Source of the DNA: Alphaproteobacteria bacterium
GTDB taxonomy: Bacteria; Pseudomonadota; Alphaproteobacteria; JAPYRI01
Direction: 5' to 3'
NCBI GenBank assembly: GCA_029941135.1
Contig: JAPYRI010000019.1
Location: 1-39,350, forward strand
DNA: 39,350 bases
The notes below the pieces were generated by a model. The model did no database searches and was not told the origin of the DNA. It saw nothing but the letters and a program-made list of their open reading frames with translations. Position 1 is the stretch's first letter, and each line of letters starts with the position of its first letter. The translations under genes and the position numbers were made by a program. This document shows, one piece after another, positions 16,312-24,126 of this stretch.

Positions 16312-17805
16312 CTAGCTTGGTGGATACAGCATGTTCAAGCCGGTGGACCGGCCGTCGGCGAGCGTAATGCGACAATGATTGCGGCGCAATGCTCTAGGTT
16401 CGGCAGCCCCACATGAATGCGCTATGGTGCCCACTTCATGTTCCATGTTGGCCACGTAATGAAATACCCGTTCGGCCTTATCGATGGGATCGAGACCCCG
16501 TTGGAGCCTAGGGTTGTGAGTGGTAACGCCTGTCGGGCAGGTGTTTTTATTGCATTGAAGCGCTTGAATGCAGCCGAGTGCGAACATAAAGCCGCGTGCG
16601 GAGGTGACAAAATTCGCGCCCACACATAACGCCCAGCCCACTTCCCACGGAGAGATCAATTTGCCGGATGCAATCACTTTGATGCGCTCGCGCAAGCCGT
16701 GCTCGGCGAGGATATCGACCACGAGCGGCAGGCTCTCGTGCAAGGTCAGGCCGACGCAGTCGATCAAGCTCATGGGGGCTGCGCCGGAGCCGCCGTCGCC
16801 GCCATCCACAGTTATAAAGTCGGGCGCGTGTTCAGCTCCACGCGCGGTGATTTCGCGGCACAAATCGTGCAACCAATCGCCATCGCTGAACACCGCTTTA
16901 AAGCCGGTAGGTTTGCCGGTGATCCCCCGCACTCGATCAACAAAATCGAGCAGTTCGGCAACGTTACTAATTTCCGGATGGCGATTGGGGCTGATCGACT
17001 CCTGCCCAGCGGGGATGCCCCTGATGCGGGCGATCTCGGGGGTCACTTTAATCGCAGGCAGAATACCCCCCTTTCCAGGCTTGGCGCCTTGGCTCAATTT
17101 AATCTCGAACATACGCACTTGTTTGAGGGCAGCCACCTGCTTGAGCGCTTCGTCATCGAGCATGGGGTCATTTTTGCGCACCCCATATTTTGCCGTCCCA
17201 ATCTGAAACATCAAGTCCGCGCCGCCTTCCAGGTGCCACGGCGATACACCACCTTCGCCGGTGTTCAGCCAGCATCCGGCCTTACACGCGCCGTTTGACA
17301 ATGCAAGCACGGCTGGTTTTGAAATGGCGCCATAACTCATCGCCGAGATGTTGAAAAAACGGCGGGCCTCATAGGGTTTGCGCGCAAAGGGTCCGATGGT
17401 CATGGGAGCTGAGGCCGACGTGTCTTCGGCGAGGGTTGGAAATGCGGTATTTACGAAAATTATTGTGCCGGGGGCGTTCAAGTTCCGGGTCGAGCCGAAC
17501 CCGACCGTATTGTCGAGATTTTTGGCGGCCCGGTAGACCCATCCCCGCTGCTCGCGGTTGAACGGCATTTCTTCGCGGTCCATGGCGAAGAAGTACTGGC
17601 GCAAGAGGATGCCCAACCGTTCGAGCCAGTAGCGCAGCCTGCCGATCACCGGATAGTTACGCCGGATCGAATGCCGGGTTTGGGTGACGTCAACTATGTA
17701 AAGCACAACAATTGCAAAAAAGCCGACGCCGACGGCGACCACAAAGAGAGCGGCGAGCACAAACAAAGTGTTGAGGACGAATGATGGGATGAGGTCGGGG
17801 ATCAT
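16312..17805 (-). CDS. FMN-binding glutamate synthase-like protein (GltB2 domain, membrane-anchored)
   Basis: The 497-residue product has a hydrophobic N-terminal helix (VLNTLFVLAALFVVAVGVGFFAIVV) followed by the central FMN/iron-sulfur domain of glutamate synthase. Diagnostic segments are AMSYGAISKPAVLALSNGA, GEGGVSPWHLEGGAD, KPGKGGILPAIKVTPEIA, TVDGGDGGSGAAP and the cysteine motif CNKNTCPTGVTTHNP. The glutaminase domain of full GltB is absent, so ammonia-dependent or other FMN chemistry is possible; the family function is unproven. The weak GGA upstream of the ATG is compatible with translation. It lies 34 nt after a crotonase gene on the same strand. Confidence 0.9.
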   Translation of the reverse strand: MIPDLIPSFVLNTLFVLAALFVVAVGVGFFAIVVLYIVDVTQTRHSIRRNYPVIGRLRYWLERLGILLRQYFFAMDREEMPFNREQRGWVYRAAKNLDNTVGFGSTRNLNAPGTIIFVNTAFPTLAEDTSASAPMTIGPFARKPYEARRFFNISAMSYGAISKPAVLALSNGACKAGCWLNTGEGGVSPWHLEGGADLMFQIGTAKYGVRKNDPMLDDEALKQVAALKQVRMFEIKLSQGAKPGKGGILPAIKVTPEIARIRGIPAGQESISPNRHPEISNVAELLDFVDRVRGITGKPTGFKAVFSDGDWLHDLCREITARGAEHAPDFITVDGGDGGSGAAPMSLIDCVGLTLHESLPLVVDILAEHGLRERIKVIASGKLISPWEVGWALCVGANFVTSARGFMFALGCIQALQCNKNTCPTGVTTHNPRLQRGLDPIDKAERVFHYVANMEHEVGTIAHSCGAAEPRALRRNHCRITLADGRSTGLNMLYPPS

Positions 17806-17839
17806 AATGAGTGTAATTCCAAGGTTTCTGGCATGCGCT

Positions 17840-18748
17840 TTAGTCGTCTGTAAGACGACCTTGGTCGTCGCGAATTTCAGGCCCGTTGACCCGGGCGCGG
17901 CCGTCGCCGAACCCTGAGTCGCGTTCGGTCATTGCGGTTTTAAGACCTTTCTCTTTAACCGCCGCTCGAAATTTGAGGGTGCCAGGGGCGAGATGCGCAC
18001 GGGCGTCATTTTCCGCTGCCATACGTTGCAAAGTGCGTGCGCCCATTAACTCAAGCCCTATGTTGATGATCCGTTTGTTCGCCGACAGTAGGTCCGGGTC
18101 AACTTTCGCCAAGCGATCCATGAGGCCTTCGCATTCGGCTGCCAAATAGTCGGCAGGAACCGATTTCAACACCAAACCGATTTGCGCCGCCTCGGCGCCC
18201 GTCACTGTATCGCCGGTGAGGGTGAGGCGTTTGGCCCATTGAGGCCCGACATTGTAGAGCCACATATTATTTGGCAAAGCGCCCAGGTCGCGCGCCGGTG
18301 GAAAGCCGATGGTGGCATCATCGGCGGCGATGATCATGTCGCATAACATGGCGATGTCGGTACCGCCGGCGAGGCAGTGACCGTGGACCTGGGCGACAAC
18401 CGGTTTGTGCATGTCAAACAATACCATCCTGAGACGCTGGCTTTTTTCCAGCCGCCACATGTCATCGTCGATCGTCGGTTGGTCATATATGCCACCGCCG
18501 CGGCGCTCCTTGCCGTCATGGCTAGAGGCGGGAGGGCGCGGAGTGAGGTCGTAACCGGCGCAAAAGGATTTGCCGGCACCCTTCAGCAACACGCCGTGCA
18601 CGGCTTTGTCGTCATCCGCTTCCCATAAGGCGTGGTGGAGCTCGGCGAGCAGTTCAGGCGACAGCGCGTTGCGCTTTTCCGGCCGGTTGAGAGTAATGCG
18701 GGCGCGGCCTTTTTCGACTTCATAAACAATATATTGGTATTCGCTCAC
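17840..18748 (-). CDS. Enoyl-CoA hydratase/isomerase family protein (crotonase fold)
   Basis: The 302-residue protein begins SEYQYIVYEVEKGRARITLNRPEKRNALS. It has the CoA-binding/oxyanion motif GKSFCAGYDL near residue 60 and a second oxyanion segment HGHCLAGGTDIAMLCD. The position usually occupied by the first catalytic Glu of hydratases is Asp here (GTDIAM). The second half has FPPARDLGALPNNMWLYNVG instead of the typical LPE motif, so classical hydratase activity is doubtful. The GTG at 18748 with GGGGAGAG upstream is the likely start; the open frame to 18919 lacks crotonase sequence. It precedes the glutamate synthase-like gene. Confidence 0.85.
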   Translation of the reverse strand: MSEYQYIVYEVEKGRARITLNRPEKRNALSPELLAELHHALWEADDDKAVHGVLLKGAGKSFCAGYDLTPRPPASSHDGKERRGGGIYDQPTIDDDMWRLEKSQRLRMVLFDMHKPVVAQVHGHCLAGGTDIAMLCDMIIAADDATIGFPPARDLGALPNNMWLYNVGPQWAKRLTLTGDTVTGAEAAQIGLVLKSVPADYLAAECEGLMDRLAKVDPDLLSANKRIINIGLELMGARTLQRMAAENDARAHLAPGTLKFRAAVKEKGLKTAMTERDSGFGDGRARVNGPEIRDDQGRLTDD

Positions 18749-19062
18749 GGCTCTCTCCCCTACGGCGTTTCCTAAATACAAGTGATTCGGCTCAAACTGG
18801 CGCATCGAGTGTAATCGACCCGGGCGGGCGGTTTCCAGCAGGGTGCCCGCGTCTGTGCGAGTGGTCTGCGGGGTCAGAGCGCCAAATTGCTGGAATTCTC
18901 CCGAAATTGTGATCAACAATTAGGGTTGCGGTGTACTTGAGTCCAAAATCCGACCTTTCAATTGTACATTTTAAGGTACAATAGCGTTTCTTGAGACTGC
19001 GGTGTAATCCGCAAAAGTACGCTATGAAATTAGATCATGTTAGGGGCCGCCGGAGAGTGCAT
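18749..19062. promoter_or_regulatory. Divergent intergenic region with two ATTGT/ACAAT inverted repeats
   Basis: This 314-nt stretch between divergent genes holds no gene. It contains ATTGT-GATCA-ACAAT at 18906-18920 and a larger inverted repeat, ATTGTAC (18961-18967) with GTACAAT (18976-18982), 8-nt spacer. Both share ATTGT/ACAAT ends. They could be operator sites or a hairpin for either flanking gene. I see no convincing -35/-10 pair. Confidence 0.4.
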
Positions 19063-19641
19063 ATGAGAAGCGTCACATATTTGATTGTAGCCATTGGCTT
19101 AGTGCTTGGAACGGGGTCTGCTTGGTCCGAACAGAAAGTGGGAGCGACAACGGATGGCTTGGCCGTCAAGCAGGCAACTGATTTACGCATCCAAGCGGTC
19201 ATGCTTGCCCGATCCGGAGATTTCATTACCGCCGACGAAATGTTTAGTCATTCAATCGAACTCGCACTGTCGGTAGACGACCCGCGAATCCGGGACTGGA
19301 CATTGTTGTTCATTGCCACAGCGCAAGCCCGTGCCGGGAGCGTCTATGCCGGCATTGAAACGGCTAACAGCATCGAAACTTCGGCTTATCAGCATTGGGC
19401 TTTGGGGACGATTGCCCCCATTCAAGCGGCGAGTGGGGATTTGACCGGGGCGTTGGAAACCGTAGATACGATCCCTGTTGGCTATACCCGTGCCCGTGCC
19501 TATGGTGGAATAGCGGTTCAACAAGCGCACCTCGGAGATTCGATGCAAGCGGGTATGATTGCTGATATAATTTCCGCACCTGATGTCAAGTTTCATGCCT
19601 ACGTGGCGATCACTCGCGCCATGGCCGGCCCCCAGCAGTAA
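19063..19641 (+). CDS. Small exported protein with TPR-like helical repeats
   Basis: The 192-residue product has a signal peptide (residues 1-20, RSVTYLIVAIGLVLGTGSAWS). It then has alpha-helical repeats of about 30 residues with TPR-like Ala/Gly spacing: AVMLARSGDFITADEMFSHSIELA, FIATAQARAGSVYAGIETANSI, IAPIQAASGDLTGALETVDTI and IAVQQAHLGDSMQAGMIADII. No catalytic motif is visible and I do not recognise the family. The ATG at 19063 is chosen for its signal peptide and the GGAG upstream; the open frame continues upstream to 18991. Likely a periplasmic or lipid-surface protein-interaction protein. It lies downstream of the inverted-repeat region. Confidence 0.65.
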   Translation: MRSVTYLIVAIGLVLGTGSAWSEQKVGATTDGLAVKQATDLRIQAVMLARSGDFITADEMFSHSIELALSVDDPRIRDWTLLFIATAQARAGSVYAGIETANSIETSAYQHWALGTIAPIQAASGDLTGALETVDTIPVGYTRARAYGGIAVQQAHLGDSMQAGMIADIISAPDVKFHAYVAITRAMAGPQQ

Positions 19642-19771
19642 TCGACACCTGTCTGGGTCTCAGATTTGACAAAGCATGCGATTGCCGATTAAGTCCTGTC
19701 GGCCTTTTCATTGCGAATAGCTCGCGCAATACATTCCACCAAATATTGAGCAAAACATTGGGAGAATACTC

Positions 19772-20728
19772 ATGGCTGCAGAAGAAATTGAGGGATCGGG
19801 TTTGGACGCCAGCACGGCGGCCTTGCTGAAGAACATTGCCGATCAGAACGGACCGGCGCTACATGAATTGCCGCCGGAAACCTGCCGCGAAGTGTTTGGT
19901 GGCTTGGTGAAGGCCTTGCAGGGCGAAACTTTACCGATTCATGCGACCCAAGACATTGAAATTCCTGGCCCCGGGGGGGCGATCCCCGCGCGCGTTTACA
20001 CGCCGCGCGATATCGGCGGCGAGAAACTGCCGGTTTTAGTCCTCTACCATGGCGGCGGCTGGGTGATTGGCGATATCGAAAGCCACGACAACATGTCGCG
20101 CTATTTCGCCAACAATGCTGATGTGATTGTGGTCAATGTTGGCTACCGCTTGGCGCCTGAGCACAAATTTCCTGCGGGTCACGATGATTGCATTGCGGCC
20201 GCCGAATGGGTTCATGCAAATGCCGAAAGTATTGGCGGCGACGCTTCGAAAATCGCGGTGACCGGCGACAGTGCCGGCGGGAATATGGCGGCAGTGGTGG
20301 CCCAGGCCGCCAAAGGCAAGATCGCTTTTCAATTATTGATCTACCCGGTGACCGATTTGTCGTCGGACCACTATCCGTCGCGCGCGAAATTTGGCGGCGG
20401 CGACTATTTCCTGAGCGCGGCCGATATGGCGTACTTTGGCGACCTTACGCTGACCGATGCGAGGGATGTCTTGGATCCAAAAATGTCGCCCATGCTGACC
20501 GAAGATTTGTCGGGACTTGCGCCGGCACTCACGGTGACCGCCGGATTTGACATGTTGTGTGACGAGGGTGCGGCCTATGCGGAACGCTTGCGGGATGCGG
20601 GTGTGCCATCCGAATATAAGTGCTATGAGGGCACGATCCACGGCTTCACCTCGTTCCCGGGGGCGTTGGCGGCGGCTGTGGATGCGCTTGCTTTCATGGC
20701 CGGCCGACTGAAAACCGCCCTGGCGTAA
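19772..20728 (+). CDS. Alpha/beta-hydrolase, HSL-type esterase/lipase
   Basis: Cytoplasmic 318-residue carboxylesterase of the hormone-sensitive-lipase family. The oxyanion-hole motif HGGGW is at residues 93-97 and the nucleophile elbow GDSAGG at 165-170 (Ser167). The acid Asp is expected in AGFDMLCDEG and the His in GTIHGF near the end. NVGYRLAPEHKFPAG is another family signature. There is no signal peptide. The ATG follows GGGAGAA at a good distance. A strong terminator lies 36 nt after the stop, so this gene ends its own transcript. Confidence 0.93.
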   Translation: MAAEEIEGSGLDASTAALLKNIADQNGPALHELPPETCREVFGGLVKALQGETLPIHATQDIEIPGPGGAIPARVYTPRDIGGEKLPVLVLYHGGGWVIGDIESHDNMSRYFANNADVIVVNVGYRLAPEHKFPAGHDDCIAAAEWVHANAESIGGDASKIAVTGDSAGGNMAAVVAQAAKGKIAFQLLIYPVTDLSSDHYPSRAKFGGGDYFLSAADMAYFGDLTLTDARDVLDPKMSPMLTEDLSGLAPALTVTAGFDMLCDEGAAYAERLRDAGVPSEYKCYEGTIHGFTSFPGALAAAVDALAFMAGRLKTALA

Positions 20729-20764
20729 AGTCCAATGAGCGCCAGACTCTGATAAACCTTATGC

Positions 20765-20804
20765 AAAGCGCCAGCGCGGGTACCCGTGCTGGCGCTTTTC
20801 TTTT
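20765..20804 (+). terminator. Strong intrinsic terminator after the esterase gene
   Basis: AAAGCGCCAGC (20765-20775) pairs with GCTGGCGCTTT (20788-20798) and the interior CGGGT/ACCCG continues the palindrome with one wobble pair. A T-rich tail (TTTTCTTTT) follows. This is a textbook rho-independent terminator for the esterase transcript and insulates the decayed Sel1 gene downstream. Confidence 0.88.
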
Positions 20805-20834
20805 GCCCGAGCGCACAGCGGCGTAGGTTGCGGC

Positions 20835-21831
20835 ATGGTATTTTTCCGAACCATAGGACGCCAGTCTCGACGACTTGCAGCCCTGGTATTGGGGCTGGCT
20901 GTGTTGTGGCTCAATACGGCGATCGCCCAGCAGGACACGCAAGAACGGTACGCGCTCGCCGGCGACGTGTTCGCCCAGCATAATTTAGGCATGGCTTATG
21001 CGGAAGGTCGAAGCGTGCCGCAGAATTACACTGAGGCCGCGCGTTGGTACCGCATGTCGGCGCGCCAGGGTTATCCTTATTCGCAGTATGAGCTCGGGTA
21101 TTTATATGAGACCGGAAAAGGAATTTCGCGCTCCCCGCACACCGCGACTCAATGGTACCGAAAGGCCGCGGAACAGGGATACGCGTCGGCTCAGTACCAG
21201 TTAGGCTATCCTATTACAGTGGGCAGGGTGTTTTCCAGGATATGGCCGCCGCCGCCGCACAAGGCCATGCCGCGGGCCAATTCAATTTGGTGATCATGTA
21301 TTATGCCGGCTCAGGCGTTCCTAGGGACTTTGATAAGGCGCTCATGTGGTTGGAAAAAGCTGCAAAACAAGGTCACAGTCCGGCGCTTTATTCCATCGGC
21401 GACATGTATGCCACCGGCGAAGGCGTCGGGCGAGACGACAAAAAGGCCTTTCGCTGGTTTCAAAAAGCTGCCGACCAAGGCAGCGCGCGGGCTTAATACC
21501 GGCTCGGACTTATGTACGATCATGGGCCGGCACGCGCCAGAACTTTGCCAGGGCCCTTCAATGGTATCGCCTGGCGGCGGAGCAAGGAGACCCTAAAGCA
21601 CATGTGAATTTGGGAGTTCTGTTCGCCGAGGGAAAAGGCGTGCTGCAGGATTATGTGGAGGGCCACAAGTGGTTCAACCTAGCGGCCGCGGGCGGCGATC
21701 CTCGTGCCGCCCAGAAGAGACGGGTGATTACAAGTTTGATGGCCCCGGCTCAGGTCGCCGAAGCTCAAAAGATGGCGCGTGAATGGAAAGCGAGCGCGCC
21801 CGGGGGTCGGATAGGGTCAAGCCCCCCTTAG
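20835..21831 (+). pseudogene. Sel1-repeat exported protein, disrupted
   Basis: Three overlapping frames together encode one Sel1-repeat protein. Frame one (20835-21210) has a signal peptide ending near AIAQQ and repeats such as AQHNLGMAYAEGRSVPQNY and SQYELGYLYETGKG. Near 21207-21212 the reading shifts by a 1-nt loss: GY in one frame continues as YYSGQGVFQD in the next. Frame two ends at a TAA (21494-21496) where the repeats predict a Gln codon (SARA-stop-YRLGLMYDHG). A second 1-nt loss near 21524 moves to frame three, which continues GTRQNFARALQWYRLAAEQG and AHVNLGVLFAEGKGVLQDY to 21831. One repeat also lacks about seven residues in frame (QDMAAAAAQGHA). About seven repeats are recognisable. 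Sequencing error could explain single shifts but hardly all lesions. Confidence 0.88.
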
Positions 21832-21858
21832 CGGCACTCTGTACTTAATCGAGATCGC

Positions 21859-22692
21859 TTAATCAACCGACGCCACGCCTAAGAGGTTGCCAAACTCGGC
21901 CGCACGCTTTTGTTGGCGCGCGGTTATGGCCTCCATCATGTCAGGCCCGCTCAGCATGCCCGCTTGCCAGGTGGCCATATAGCGCAGGCTGTCATCGACC
22001 GAATGGTCGCGGGTGTAATTAAGCATTTCCTTAGTGCCGGTGATCGCCAGCGGCGCTTTGGCGGCGATATCGCGGGCGATGGACATCACACCGTTGATCA
22101 TATCCTCAGGGCTGTCATAAACCGCGTTTACCAAGCCCACGTTTTTGGCTTCTTCTGCTTCCAGGCGGCGACCGGTGTAGGCAAGTTCGCGCATCAGCCC
22201 CGCCGGGATCAGGTGAGGCAAGCGCTGCAAGGTGCCGACGTCGGCGGTCATGCCGATGTTAATCTCCATGATGCTGAAAAATGCGTCTTGCGTGCAGTAG
22301 CGCATATCGGTGGTGGAGATCAAATCGACCCCGCCACCGATACAGCCGCCCTGGATAGCGGCGAGCACGGGAACGGAGAGGCGTTCCAAAGGGCTGAAGC
22401 ATTCCTGAAACTCAAACACCATGCGGCGCAAGAGCTCGCGTTGGGTGGCGCCATCGGCATCGCTGTTAGGTTGAAGGTTATCGAACACAGCCAAATCCAT
22501 GCCGGCAGTAAAATGCTTGCCGGTCGACGACAGCACCACCACGCGCACTTCGGGATTATGGTTCAGCATGCCTGCTACTTGCTTGATCTCGCGCCAAAAC
22601 GTGCGCGTCATGGTGTTCAATTCTTTCGGCCGATTGAGCACCACATGGGCGACGCCATCACTGATGTCCAAGTCTAAGGTTTCGTAGGTCAT
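21859..22692 (-). CDS. Crotonase-family enzyme, probable delta(3,5)-delta(2,4)-dienoyl-CoA isomerase
   Basis: The 277-residue product has the crotonase core: LNRPKELNTM, GKHFTAGMDL near residue 58 and GGCIGGGVDLISTTDMRYC near 115. Three acidic residues, Asp123, Glu143 and Asp151 (in GGVDL, IMEIN and TADVGTLQRLP), have the same 20- and 8-residue spacing as the catalytic Asp176/Glu196/Asp204 of rat ECH1. That makes dienoyl-CoA isomerase, which shifts double bases of conjugatable dienes during breakdown of unsaturated fatty acids, the best call. Generic enoyl-CoA hydratase is the alternative. The gene is convergent with the Sel1 pseudogene and divergent from the MaoC gene. Confidence 0.88.
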   Translation of the reverse strand: MTYETLDLDISDGVAHVVLNRPKELNTMTRTFWREIKQVAGMLNHNPEVRVVVLSSTGKHFTAGMDLAVFDNLQPNSDADGATQRELLRRMVFEFQECFSPLERLSVPVLAAIQGGCIGGGVDLISTTDMRYCTQDAFFSIMEINIGMTADVGTLQRLPHLIPAGLMRELAYTGRRLEAEEAKNVGLVNAVYDSPEDMINGVMSIARDIAAKAPLAITGTKEMLNYTRDHSVDDSLRYMATWQAGMLSGPDMMEAITARQQKRAAEFGNLLGVASVD

Positions 22693-22816
22693 GGATTGGG
22701 GCCTCGTTAGTTAGGATTGGTCCCTATATACCACGGCCAGCCTAATGGGAGCGCGGCCTTTCTTTCCCGGCAAGACCGGGTAAACTGGGTTTATTGATCC
22801 ATCCAGGGAGGTTCCC

Positions 22817-23674
22817 GTGACCATCGTCTATGAAGAATTTAAGGCGCTGCAGATGCCCGACGCCGAACAGATCATCACCAACCGCGAAGTTATGCATTAT
22901 GCGTTAAGCATTGGCATGGGCGAAGATCCCATGGACAAACAAGAACTCGCCTACGTGTTCGAAAAGGGTCTCAAAACCATTCCGACCATTACAACTGCGA
23001 TTGCCTGGGAAGACAGCTGGATTTTTAAGACCGGGCTCAATCCCAACATGGTGGTTCATGGCGAGCAGTGGCTGACCATGCACCGGCCGTTCCCAGCGGA
23101 CGTGCACGTGCTTGCGACCAACCGGATCGTTGATATCTTCGATAAGGGCGCCGACAAAGGGGCGGTCGTGCTGATGGAGCGCGAACTGACCGACAAAGCC
23201 TCGGGCGATAAGATTGCGACTCTACTGATGACCATTATGGCGCGTGGCGATGGCGGCTTTGGTGGTCCGAAAGGGTCCGGTCCCGCCCCCCACCCGGTGC
23301 CGGACACAACCCCCGATGCGGTGTTCGACTACGAATCCAGCCTCCGGCAAGCGCTTTATTATCGCTTAAATGGGGATCGCAACCCGCTACACGCAGACCC
23401 GGATTTTGCAGCCGCAGGTGGGTTCGAGCGCCCCATCCTCCACGGCTTGTGCAGTTATGGCATTGCCTGCCGGGCGGTATTAGCGACTTTCTGCGATTAT
23501 GATCACACCAAGCTCACCGGCTTCGATGTGCGATTTTCCGCGCCGGTTATTCCCGGCGAGACTTTGCGCACCGAAATGTGGCGGGACGGCGACGTGGTTT
23601 CATTTCGCATGCGGGCCGTCGAGCGCGATATCATTGTTTTGAAAAATGGCAAAGCGGCGATCGGTGGGTTCTGA
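22817..23674 (+). CDS. MaoC-family (R)-specific enoyl-CoA hydratase 2-like protein
   Basis: Double-hotdog protein of 285 residues, as in the hydratase-2 part of peroxisomal multifunctional enzyme type 2. The N-terminal hotdog (about 1-145) holds VMHYALSIGMG and WLTMHRPFPAD. The C-terminal hotdog carries the hydratase 2 motif YRLNGDRNPLHADPDFA with catalytic Asp187 and His192, followed by ERPILHGLCSYGIA. It hydrates trans-2-enoyl-CoA to the (R)-3-hydroxyacyl-CoA. The start is GTG with GGGAGG seven bases upstream. Its neighbours (dienoyl isomerase, SCP2, FadB/A) fit fatty acid or sterol-side-chain metabolism. Confidence 0.92.
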   Translation: MTIVYEEFKALQMPDAEQIITNREVMHYALSIGMGEDPMDKQELAYVFEKGLKTIPTITTAIAWEDSWIFKTGLNPNMVVHGEQWLTMHRPFPADVHVLATNRIVDIFDKGADKGAVVLMERELTDKASGDKIATLLMTIMARGDGGFGGPKGSGPAPHPVPDTTPDAVFDYESSLRQALYYRLNGDRNPLHADPDFAAAGGFERPILHGLCSYGIACRAVLATFCDYDHTKLTGFDVRFSAPVIPGETLRTEMWRDGDVVSFRMRAVERDIIVLKNGKAAIGGF

Positions 23675-23683
23675 TAATGTAAA

Positions 23684-23760
23684 TCGGGGACAGTATACTA
23701 TTTATTGACAACGGCCATAGATGCTGCTCCGCAAATTGCCAAAGCATAAATAGTATACTG
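23684..23760. repeat. REP/MITE-like element: perfect 15-bp inverted repeat
   Basis: CAGTATACTATTTAT at 23691-23705 is repeated in perfect inversion at 23746-23760, with a 40-nt spacer. The left arm is preceded by TCGGGGA, giving GGGGACAGTATACT. From memory, motifs of the form GGGGACAGTATACT occur at ends of elements linked to REP-associated tyrosine transposases (RAYTs). No transposase is in the window. The element fills most of the gap between the convergent MaoC and SCP2 genes and could also act as a bidirectional terminator. Confidence 0.65.
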
Positions 23761-23782
23761 CGCTCGGTTAAGCTGCCGGAAA

Positions 23783-24082
23783 TTACCCGAGCACGGTGCC
23801 AAGTTTCATGGCAATGCTCATGTCGCCGGCGACTTTCAATTTGCCCGACATAAACGCCGCCGTTGGATCCAAATCACCCGTCGCCATTTTCTCAAAATTT
23901 TCCATGGACATGGAGATGGTGCACTGGGCATCGGCGTCTTCATTAGACACAGAATTTGGGGACGAAGCGCCATCGACGAAAATTTTTCCGTCGGCGCCAA
24001 AATCAAACTTCACAGTGGAGCCGAGCCCGGAGTCTTCCCCCACGCTTTTGCGCATTCCTTCGGTTAATGTTTCAAGACTCAT
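23783..24082 (-). CDS. SCP2 sterol-carrier domain protein
   Basis: A 99-residue single-domain SCP2 protein. The pattern VKFDFGADGKIFVDG, DAQCTISMSMENFEKMATGDLDPTAAFMSGKLKVAGDMSIAMKL is diagnostic of the domain, which forms a hydrophobic tunnel for fatty acyl chains or sterols. The ATG is preceded by AAGGA. It is the last gene of the minus-strand beta-oxidation operon (44 nt after the FadB/J-like gene), so it may deliver or shield acyl-CoA substrates. Confidence 0.93.
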   Translation of the reverse strand: MSLETLTEGMRKSVGEDSGLGSTVKFDFGADGKIFVDGASSPNSVSNEDADAQCTISMSMENFEKMATGDLDPTAAFMSGKLKVAGDMSIAMKLGTVLG

Positions 24083-24126
24083 TTTTGATCCTTCCTATGG
24101 TTAAGTTTAAGTGTGGCTGCGGATGT

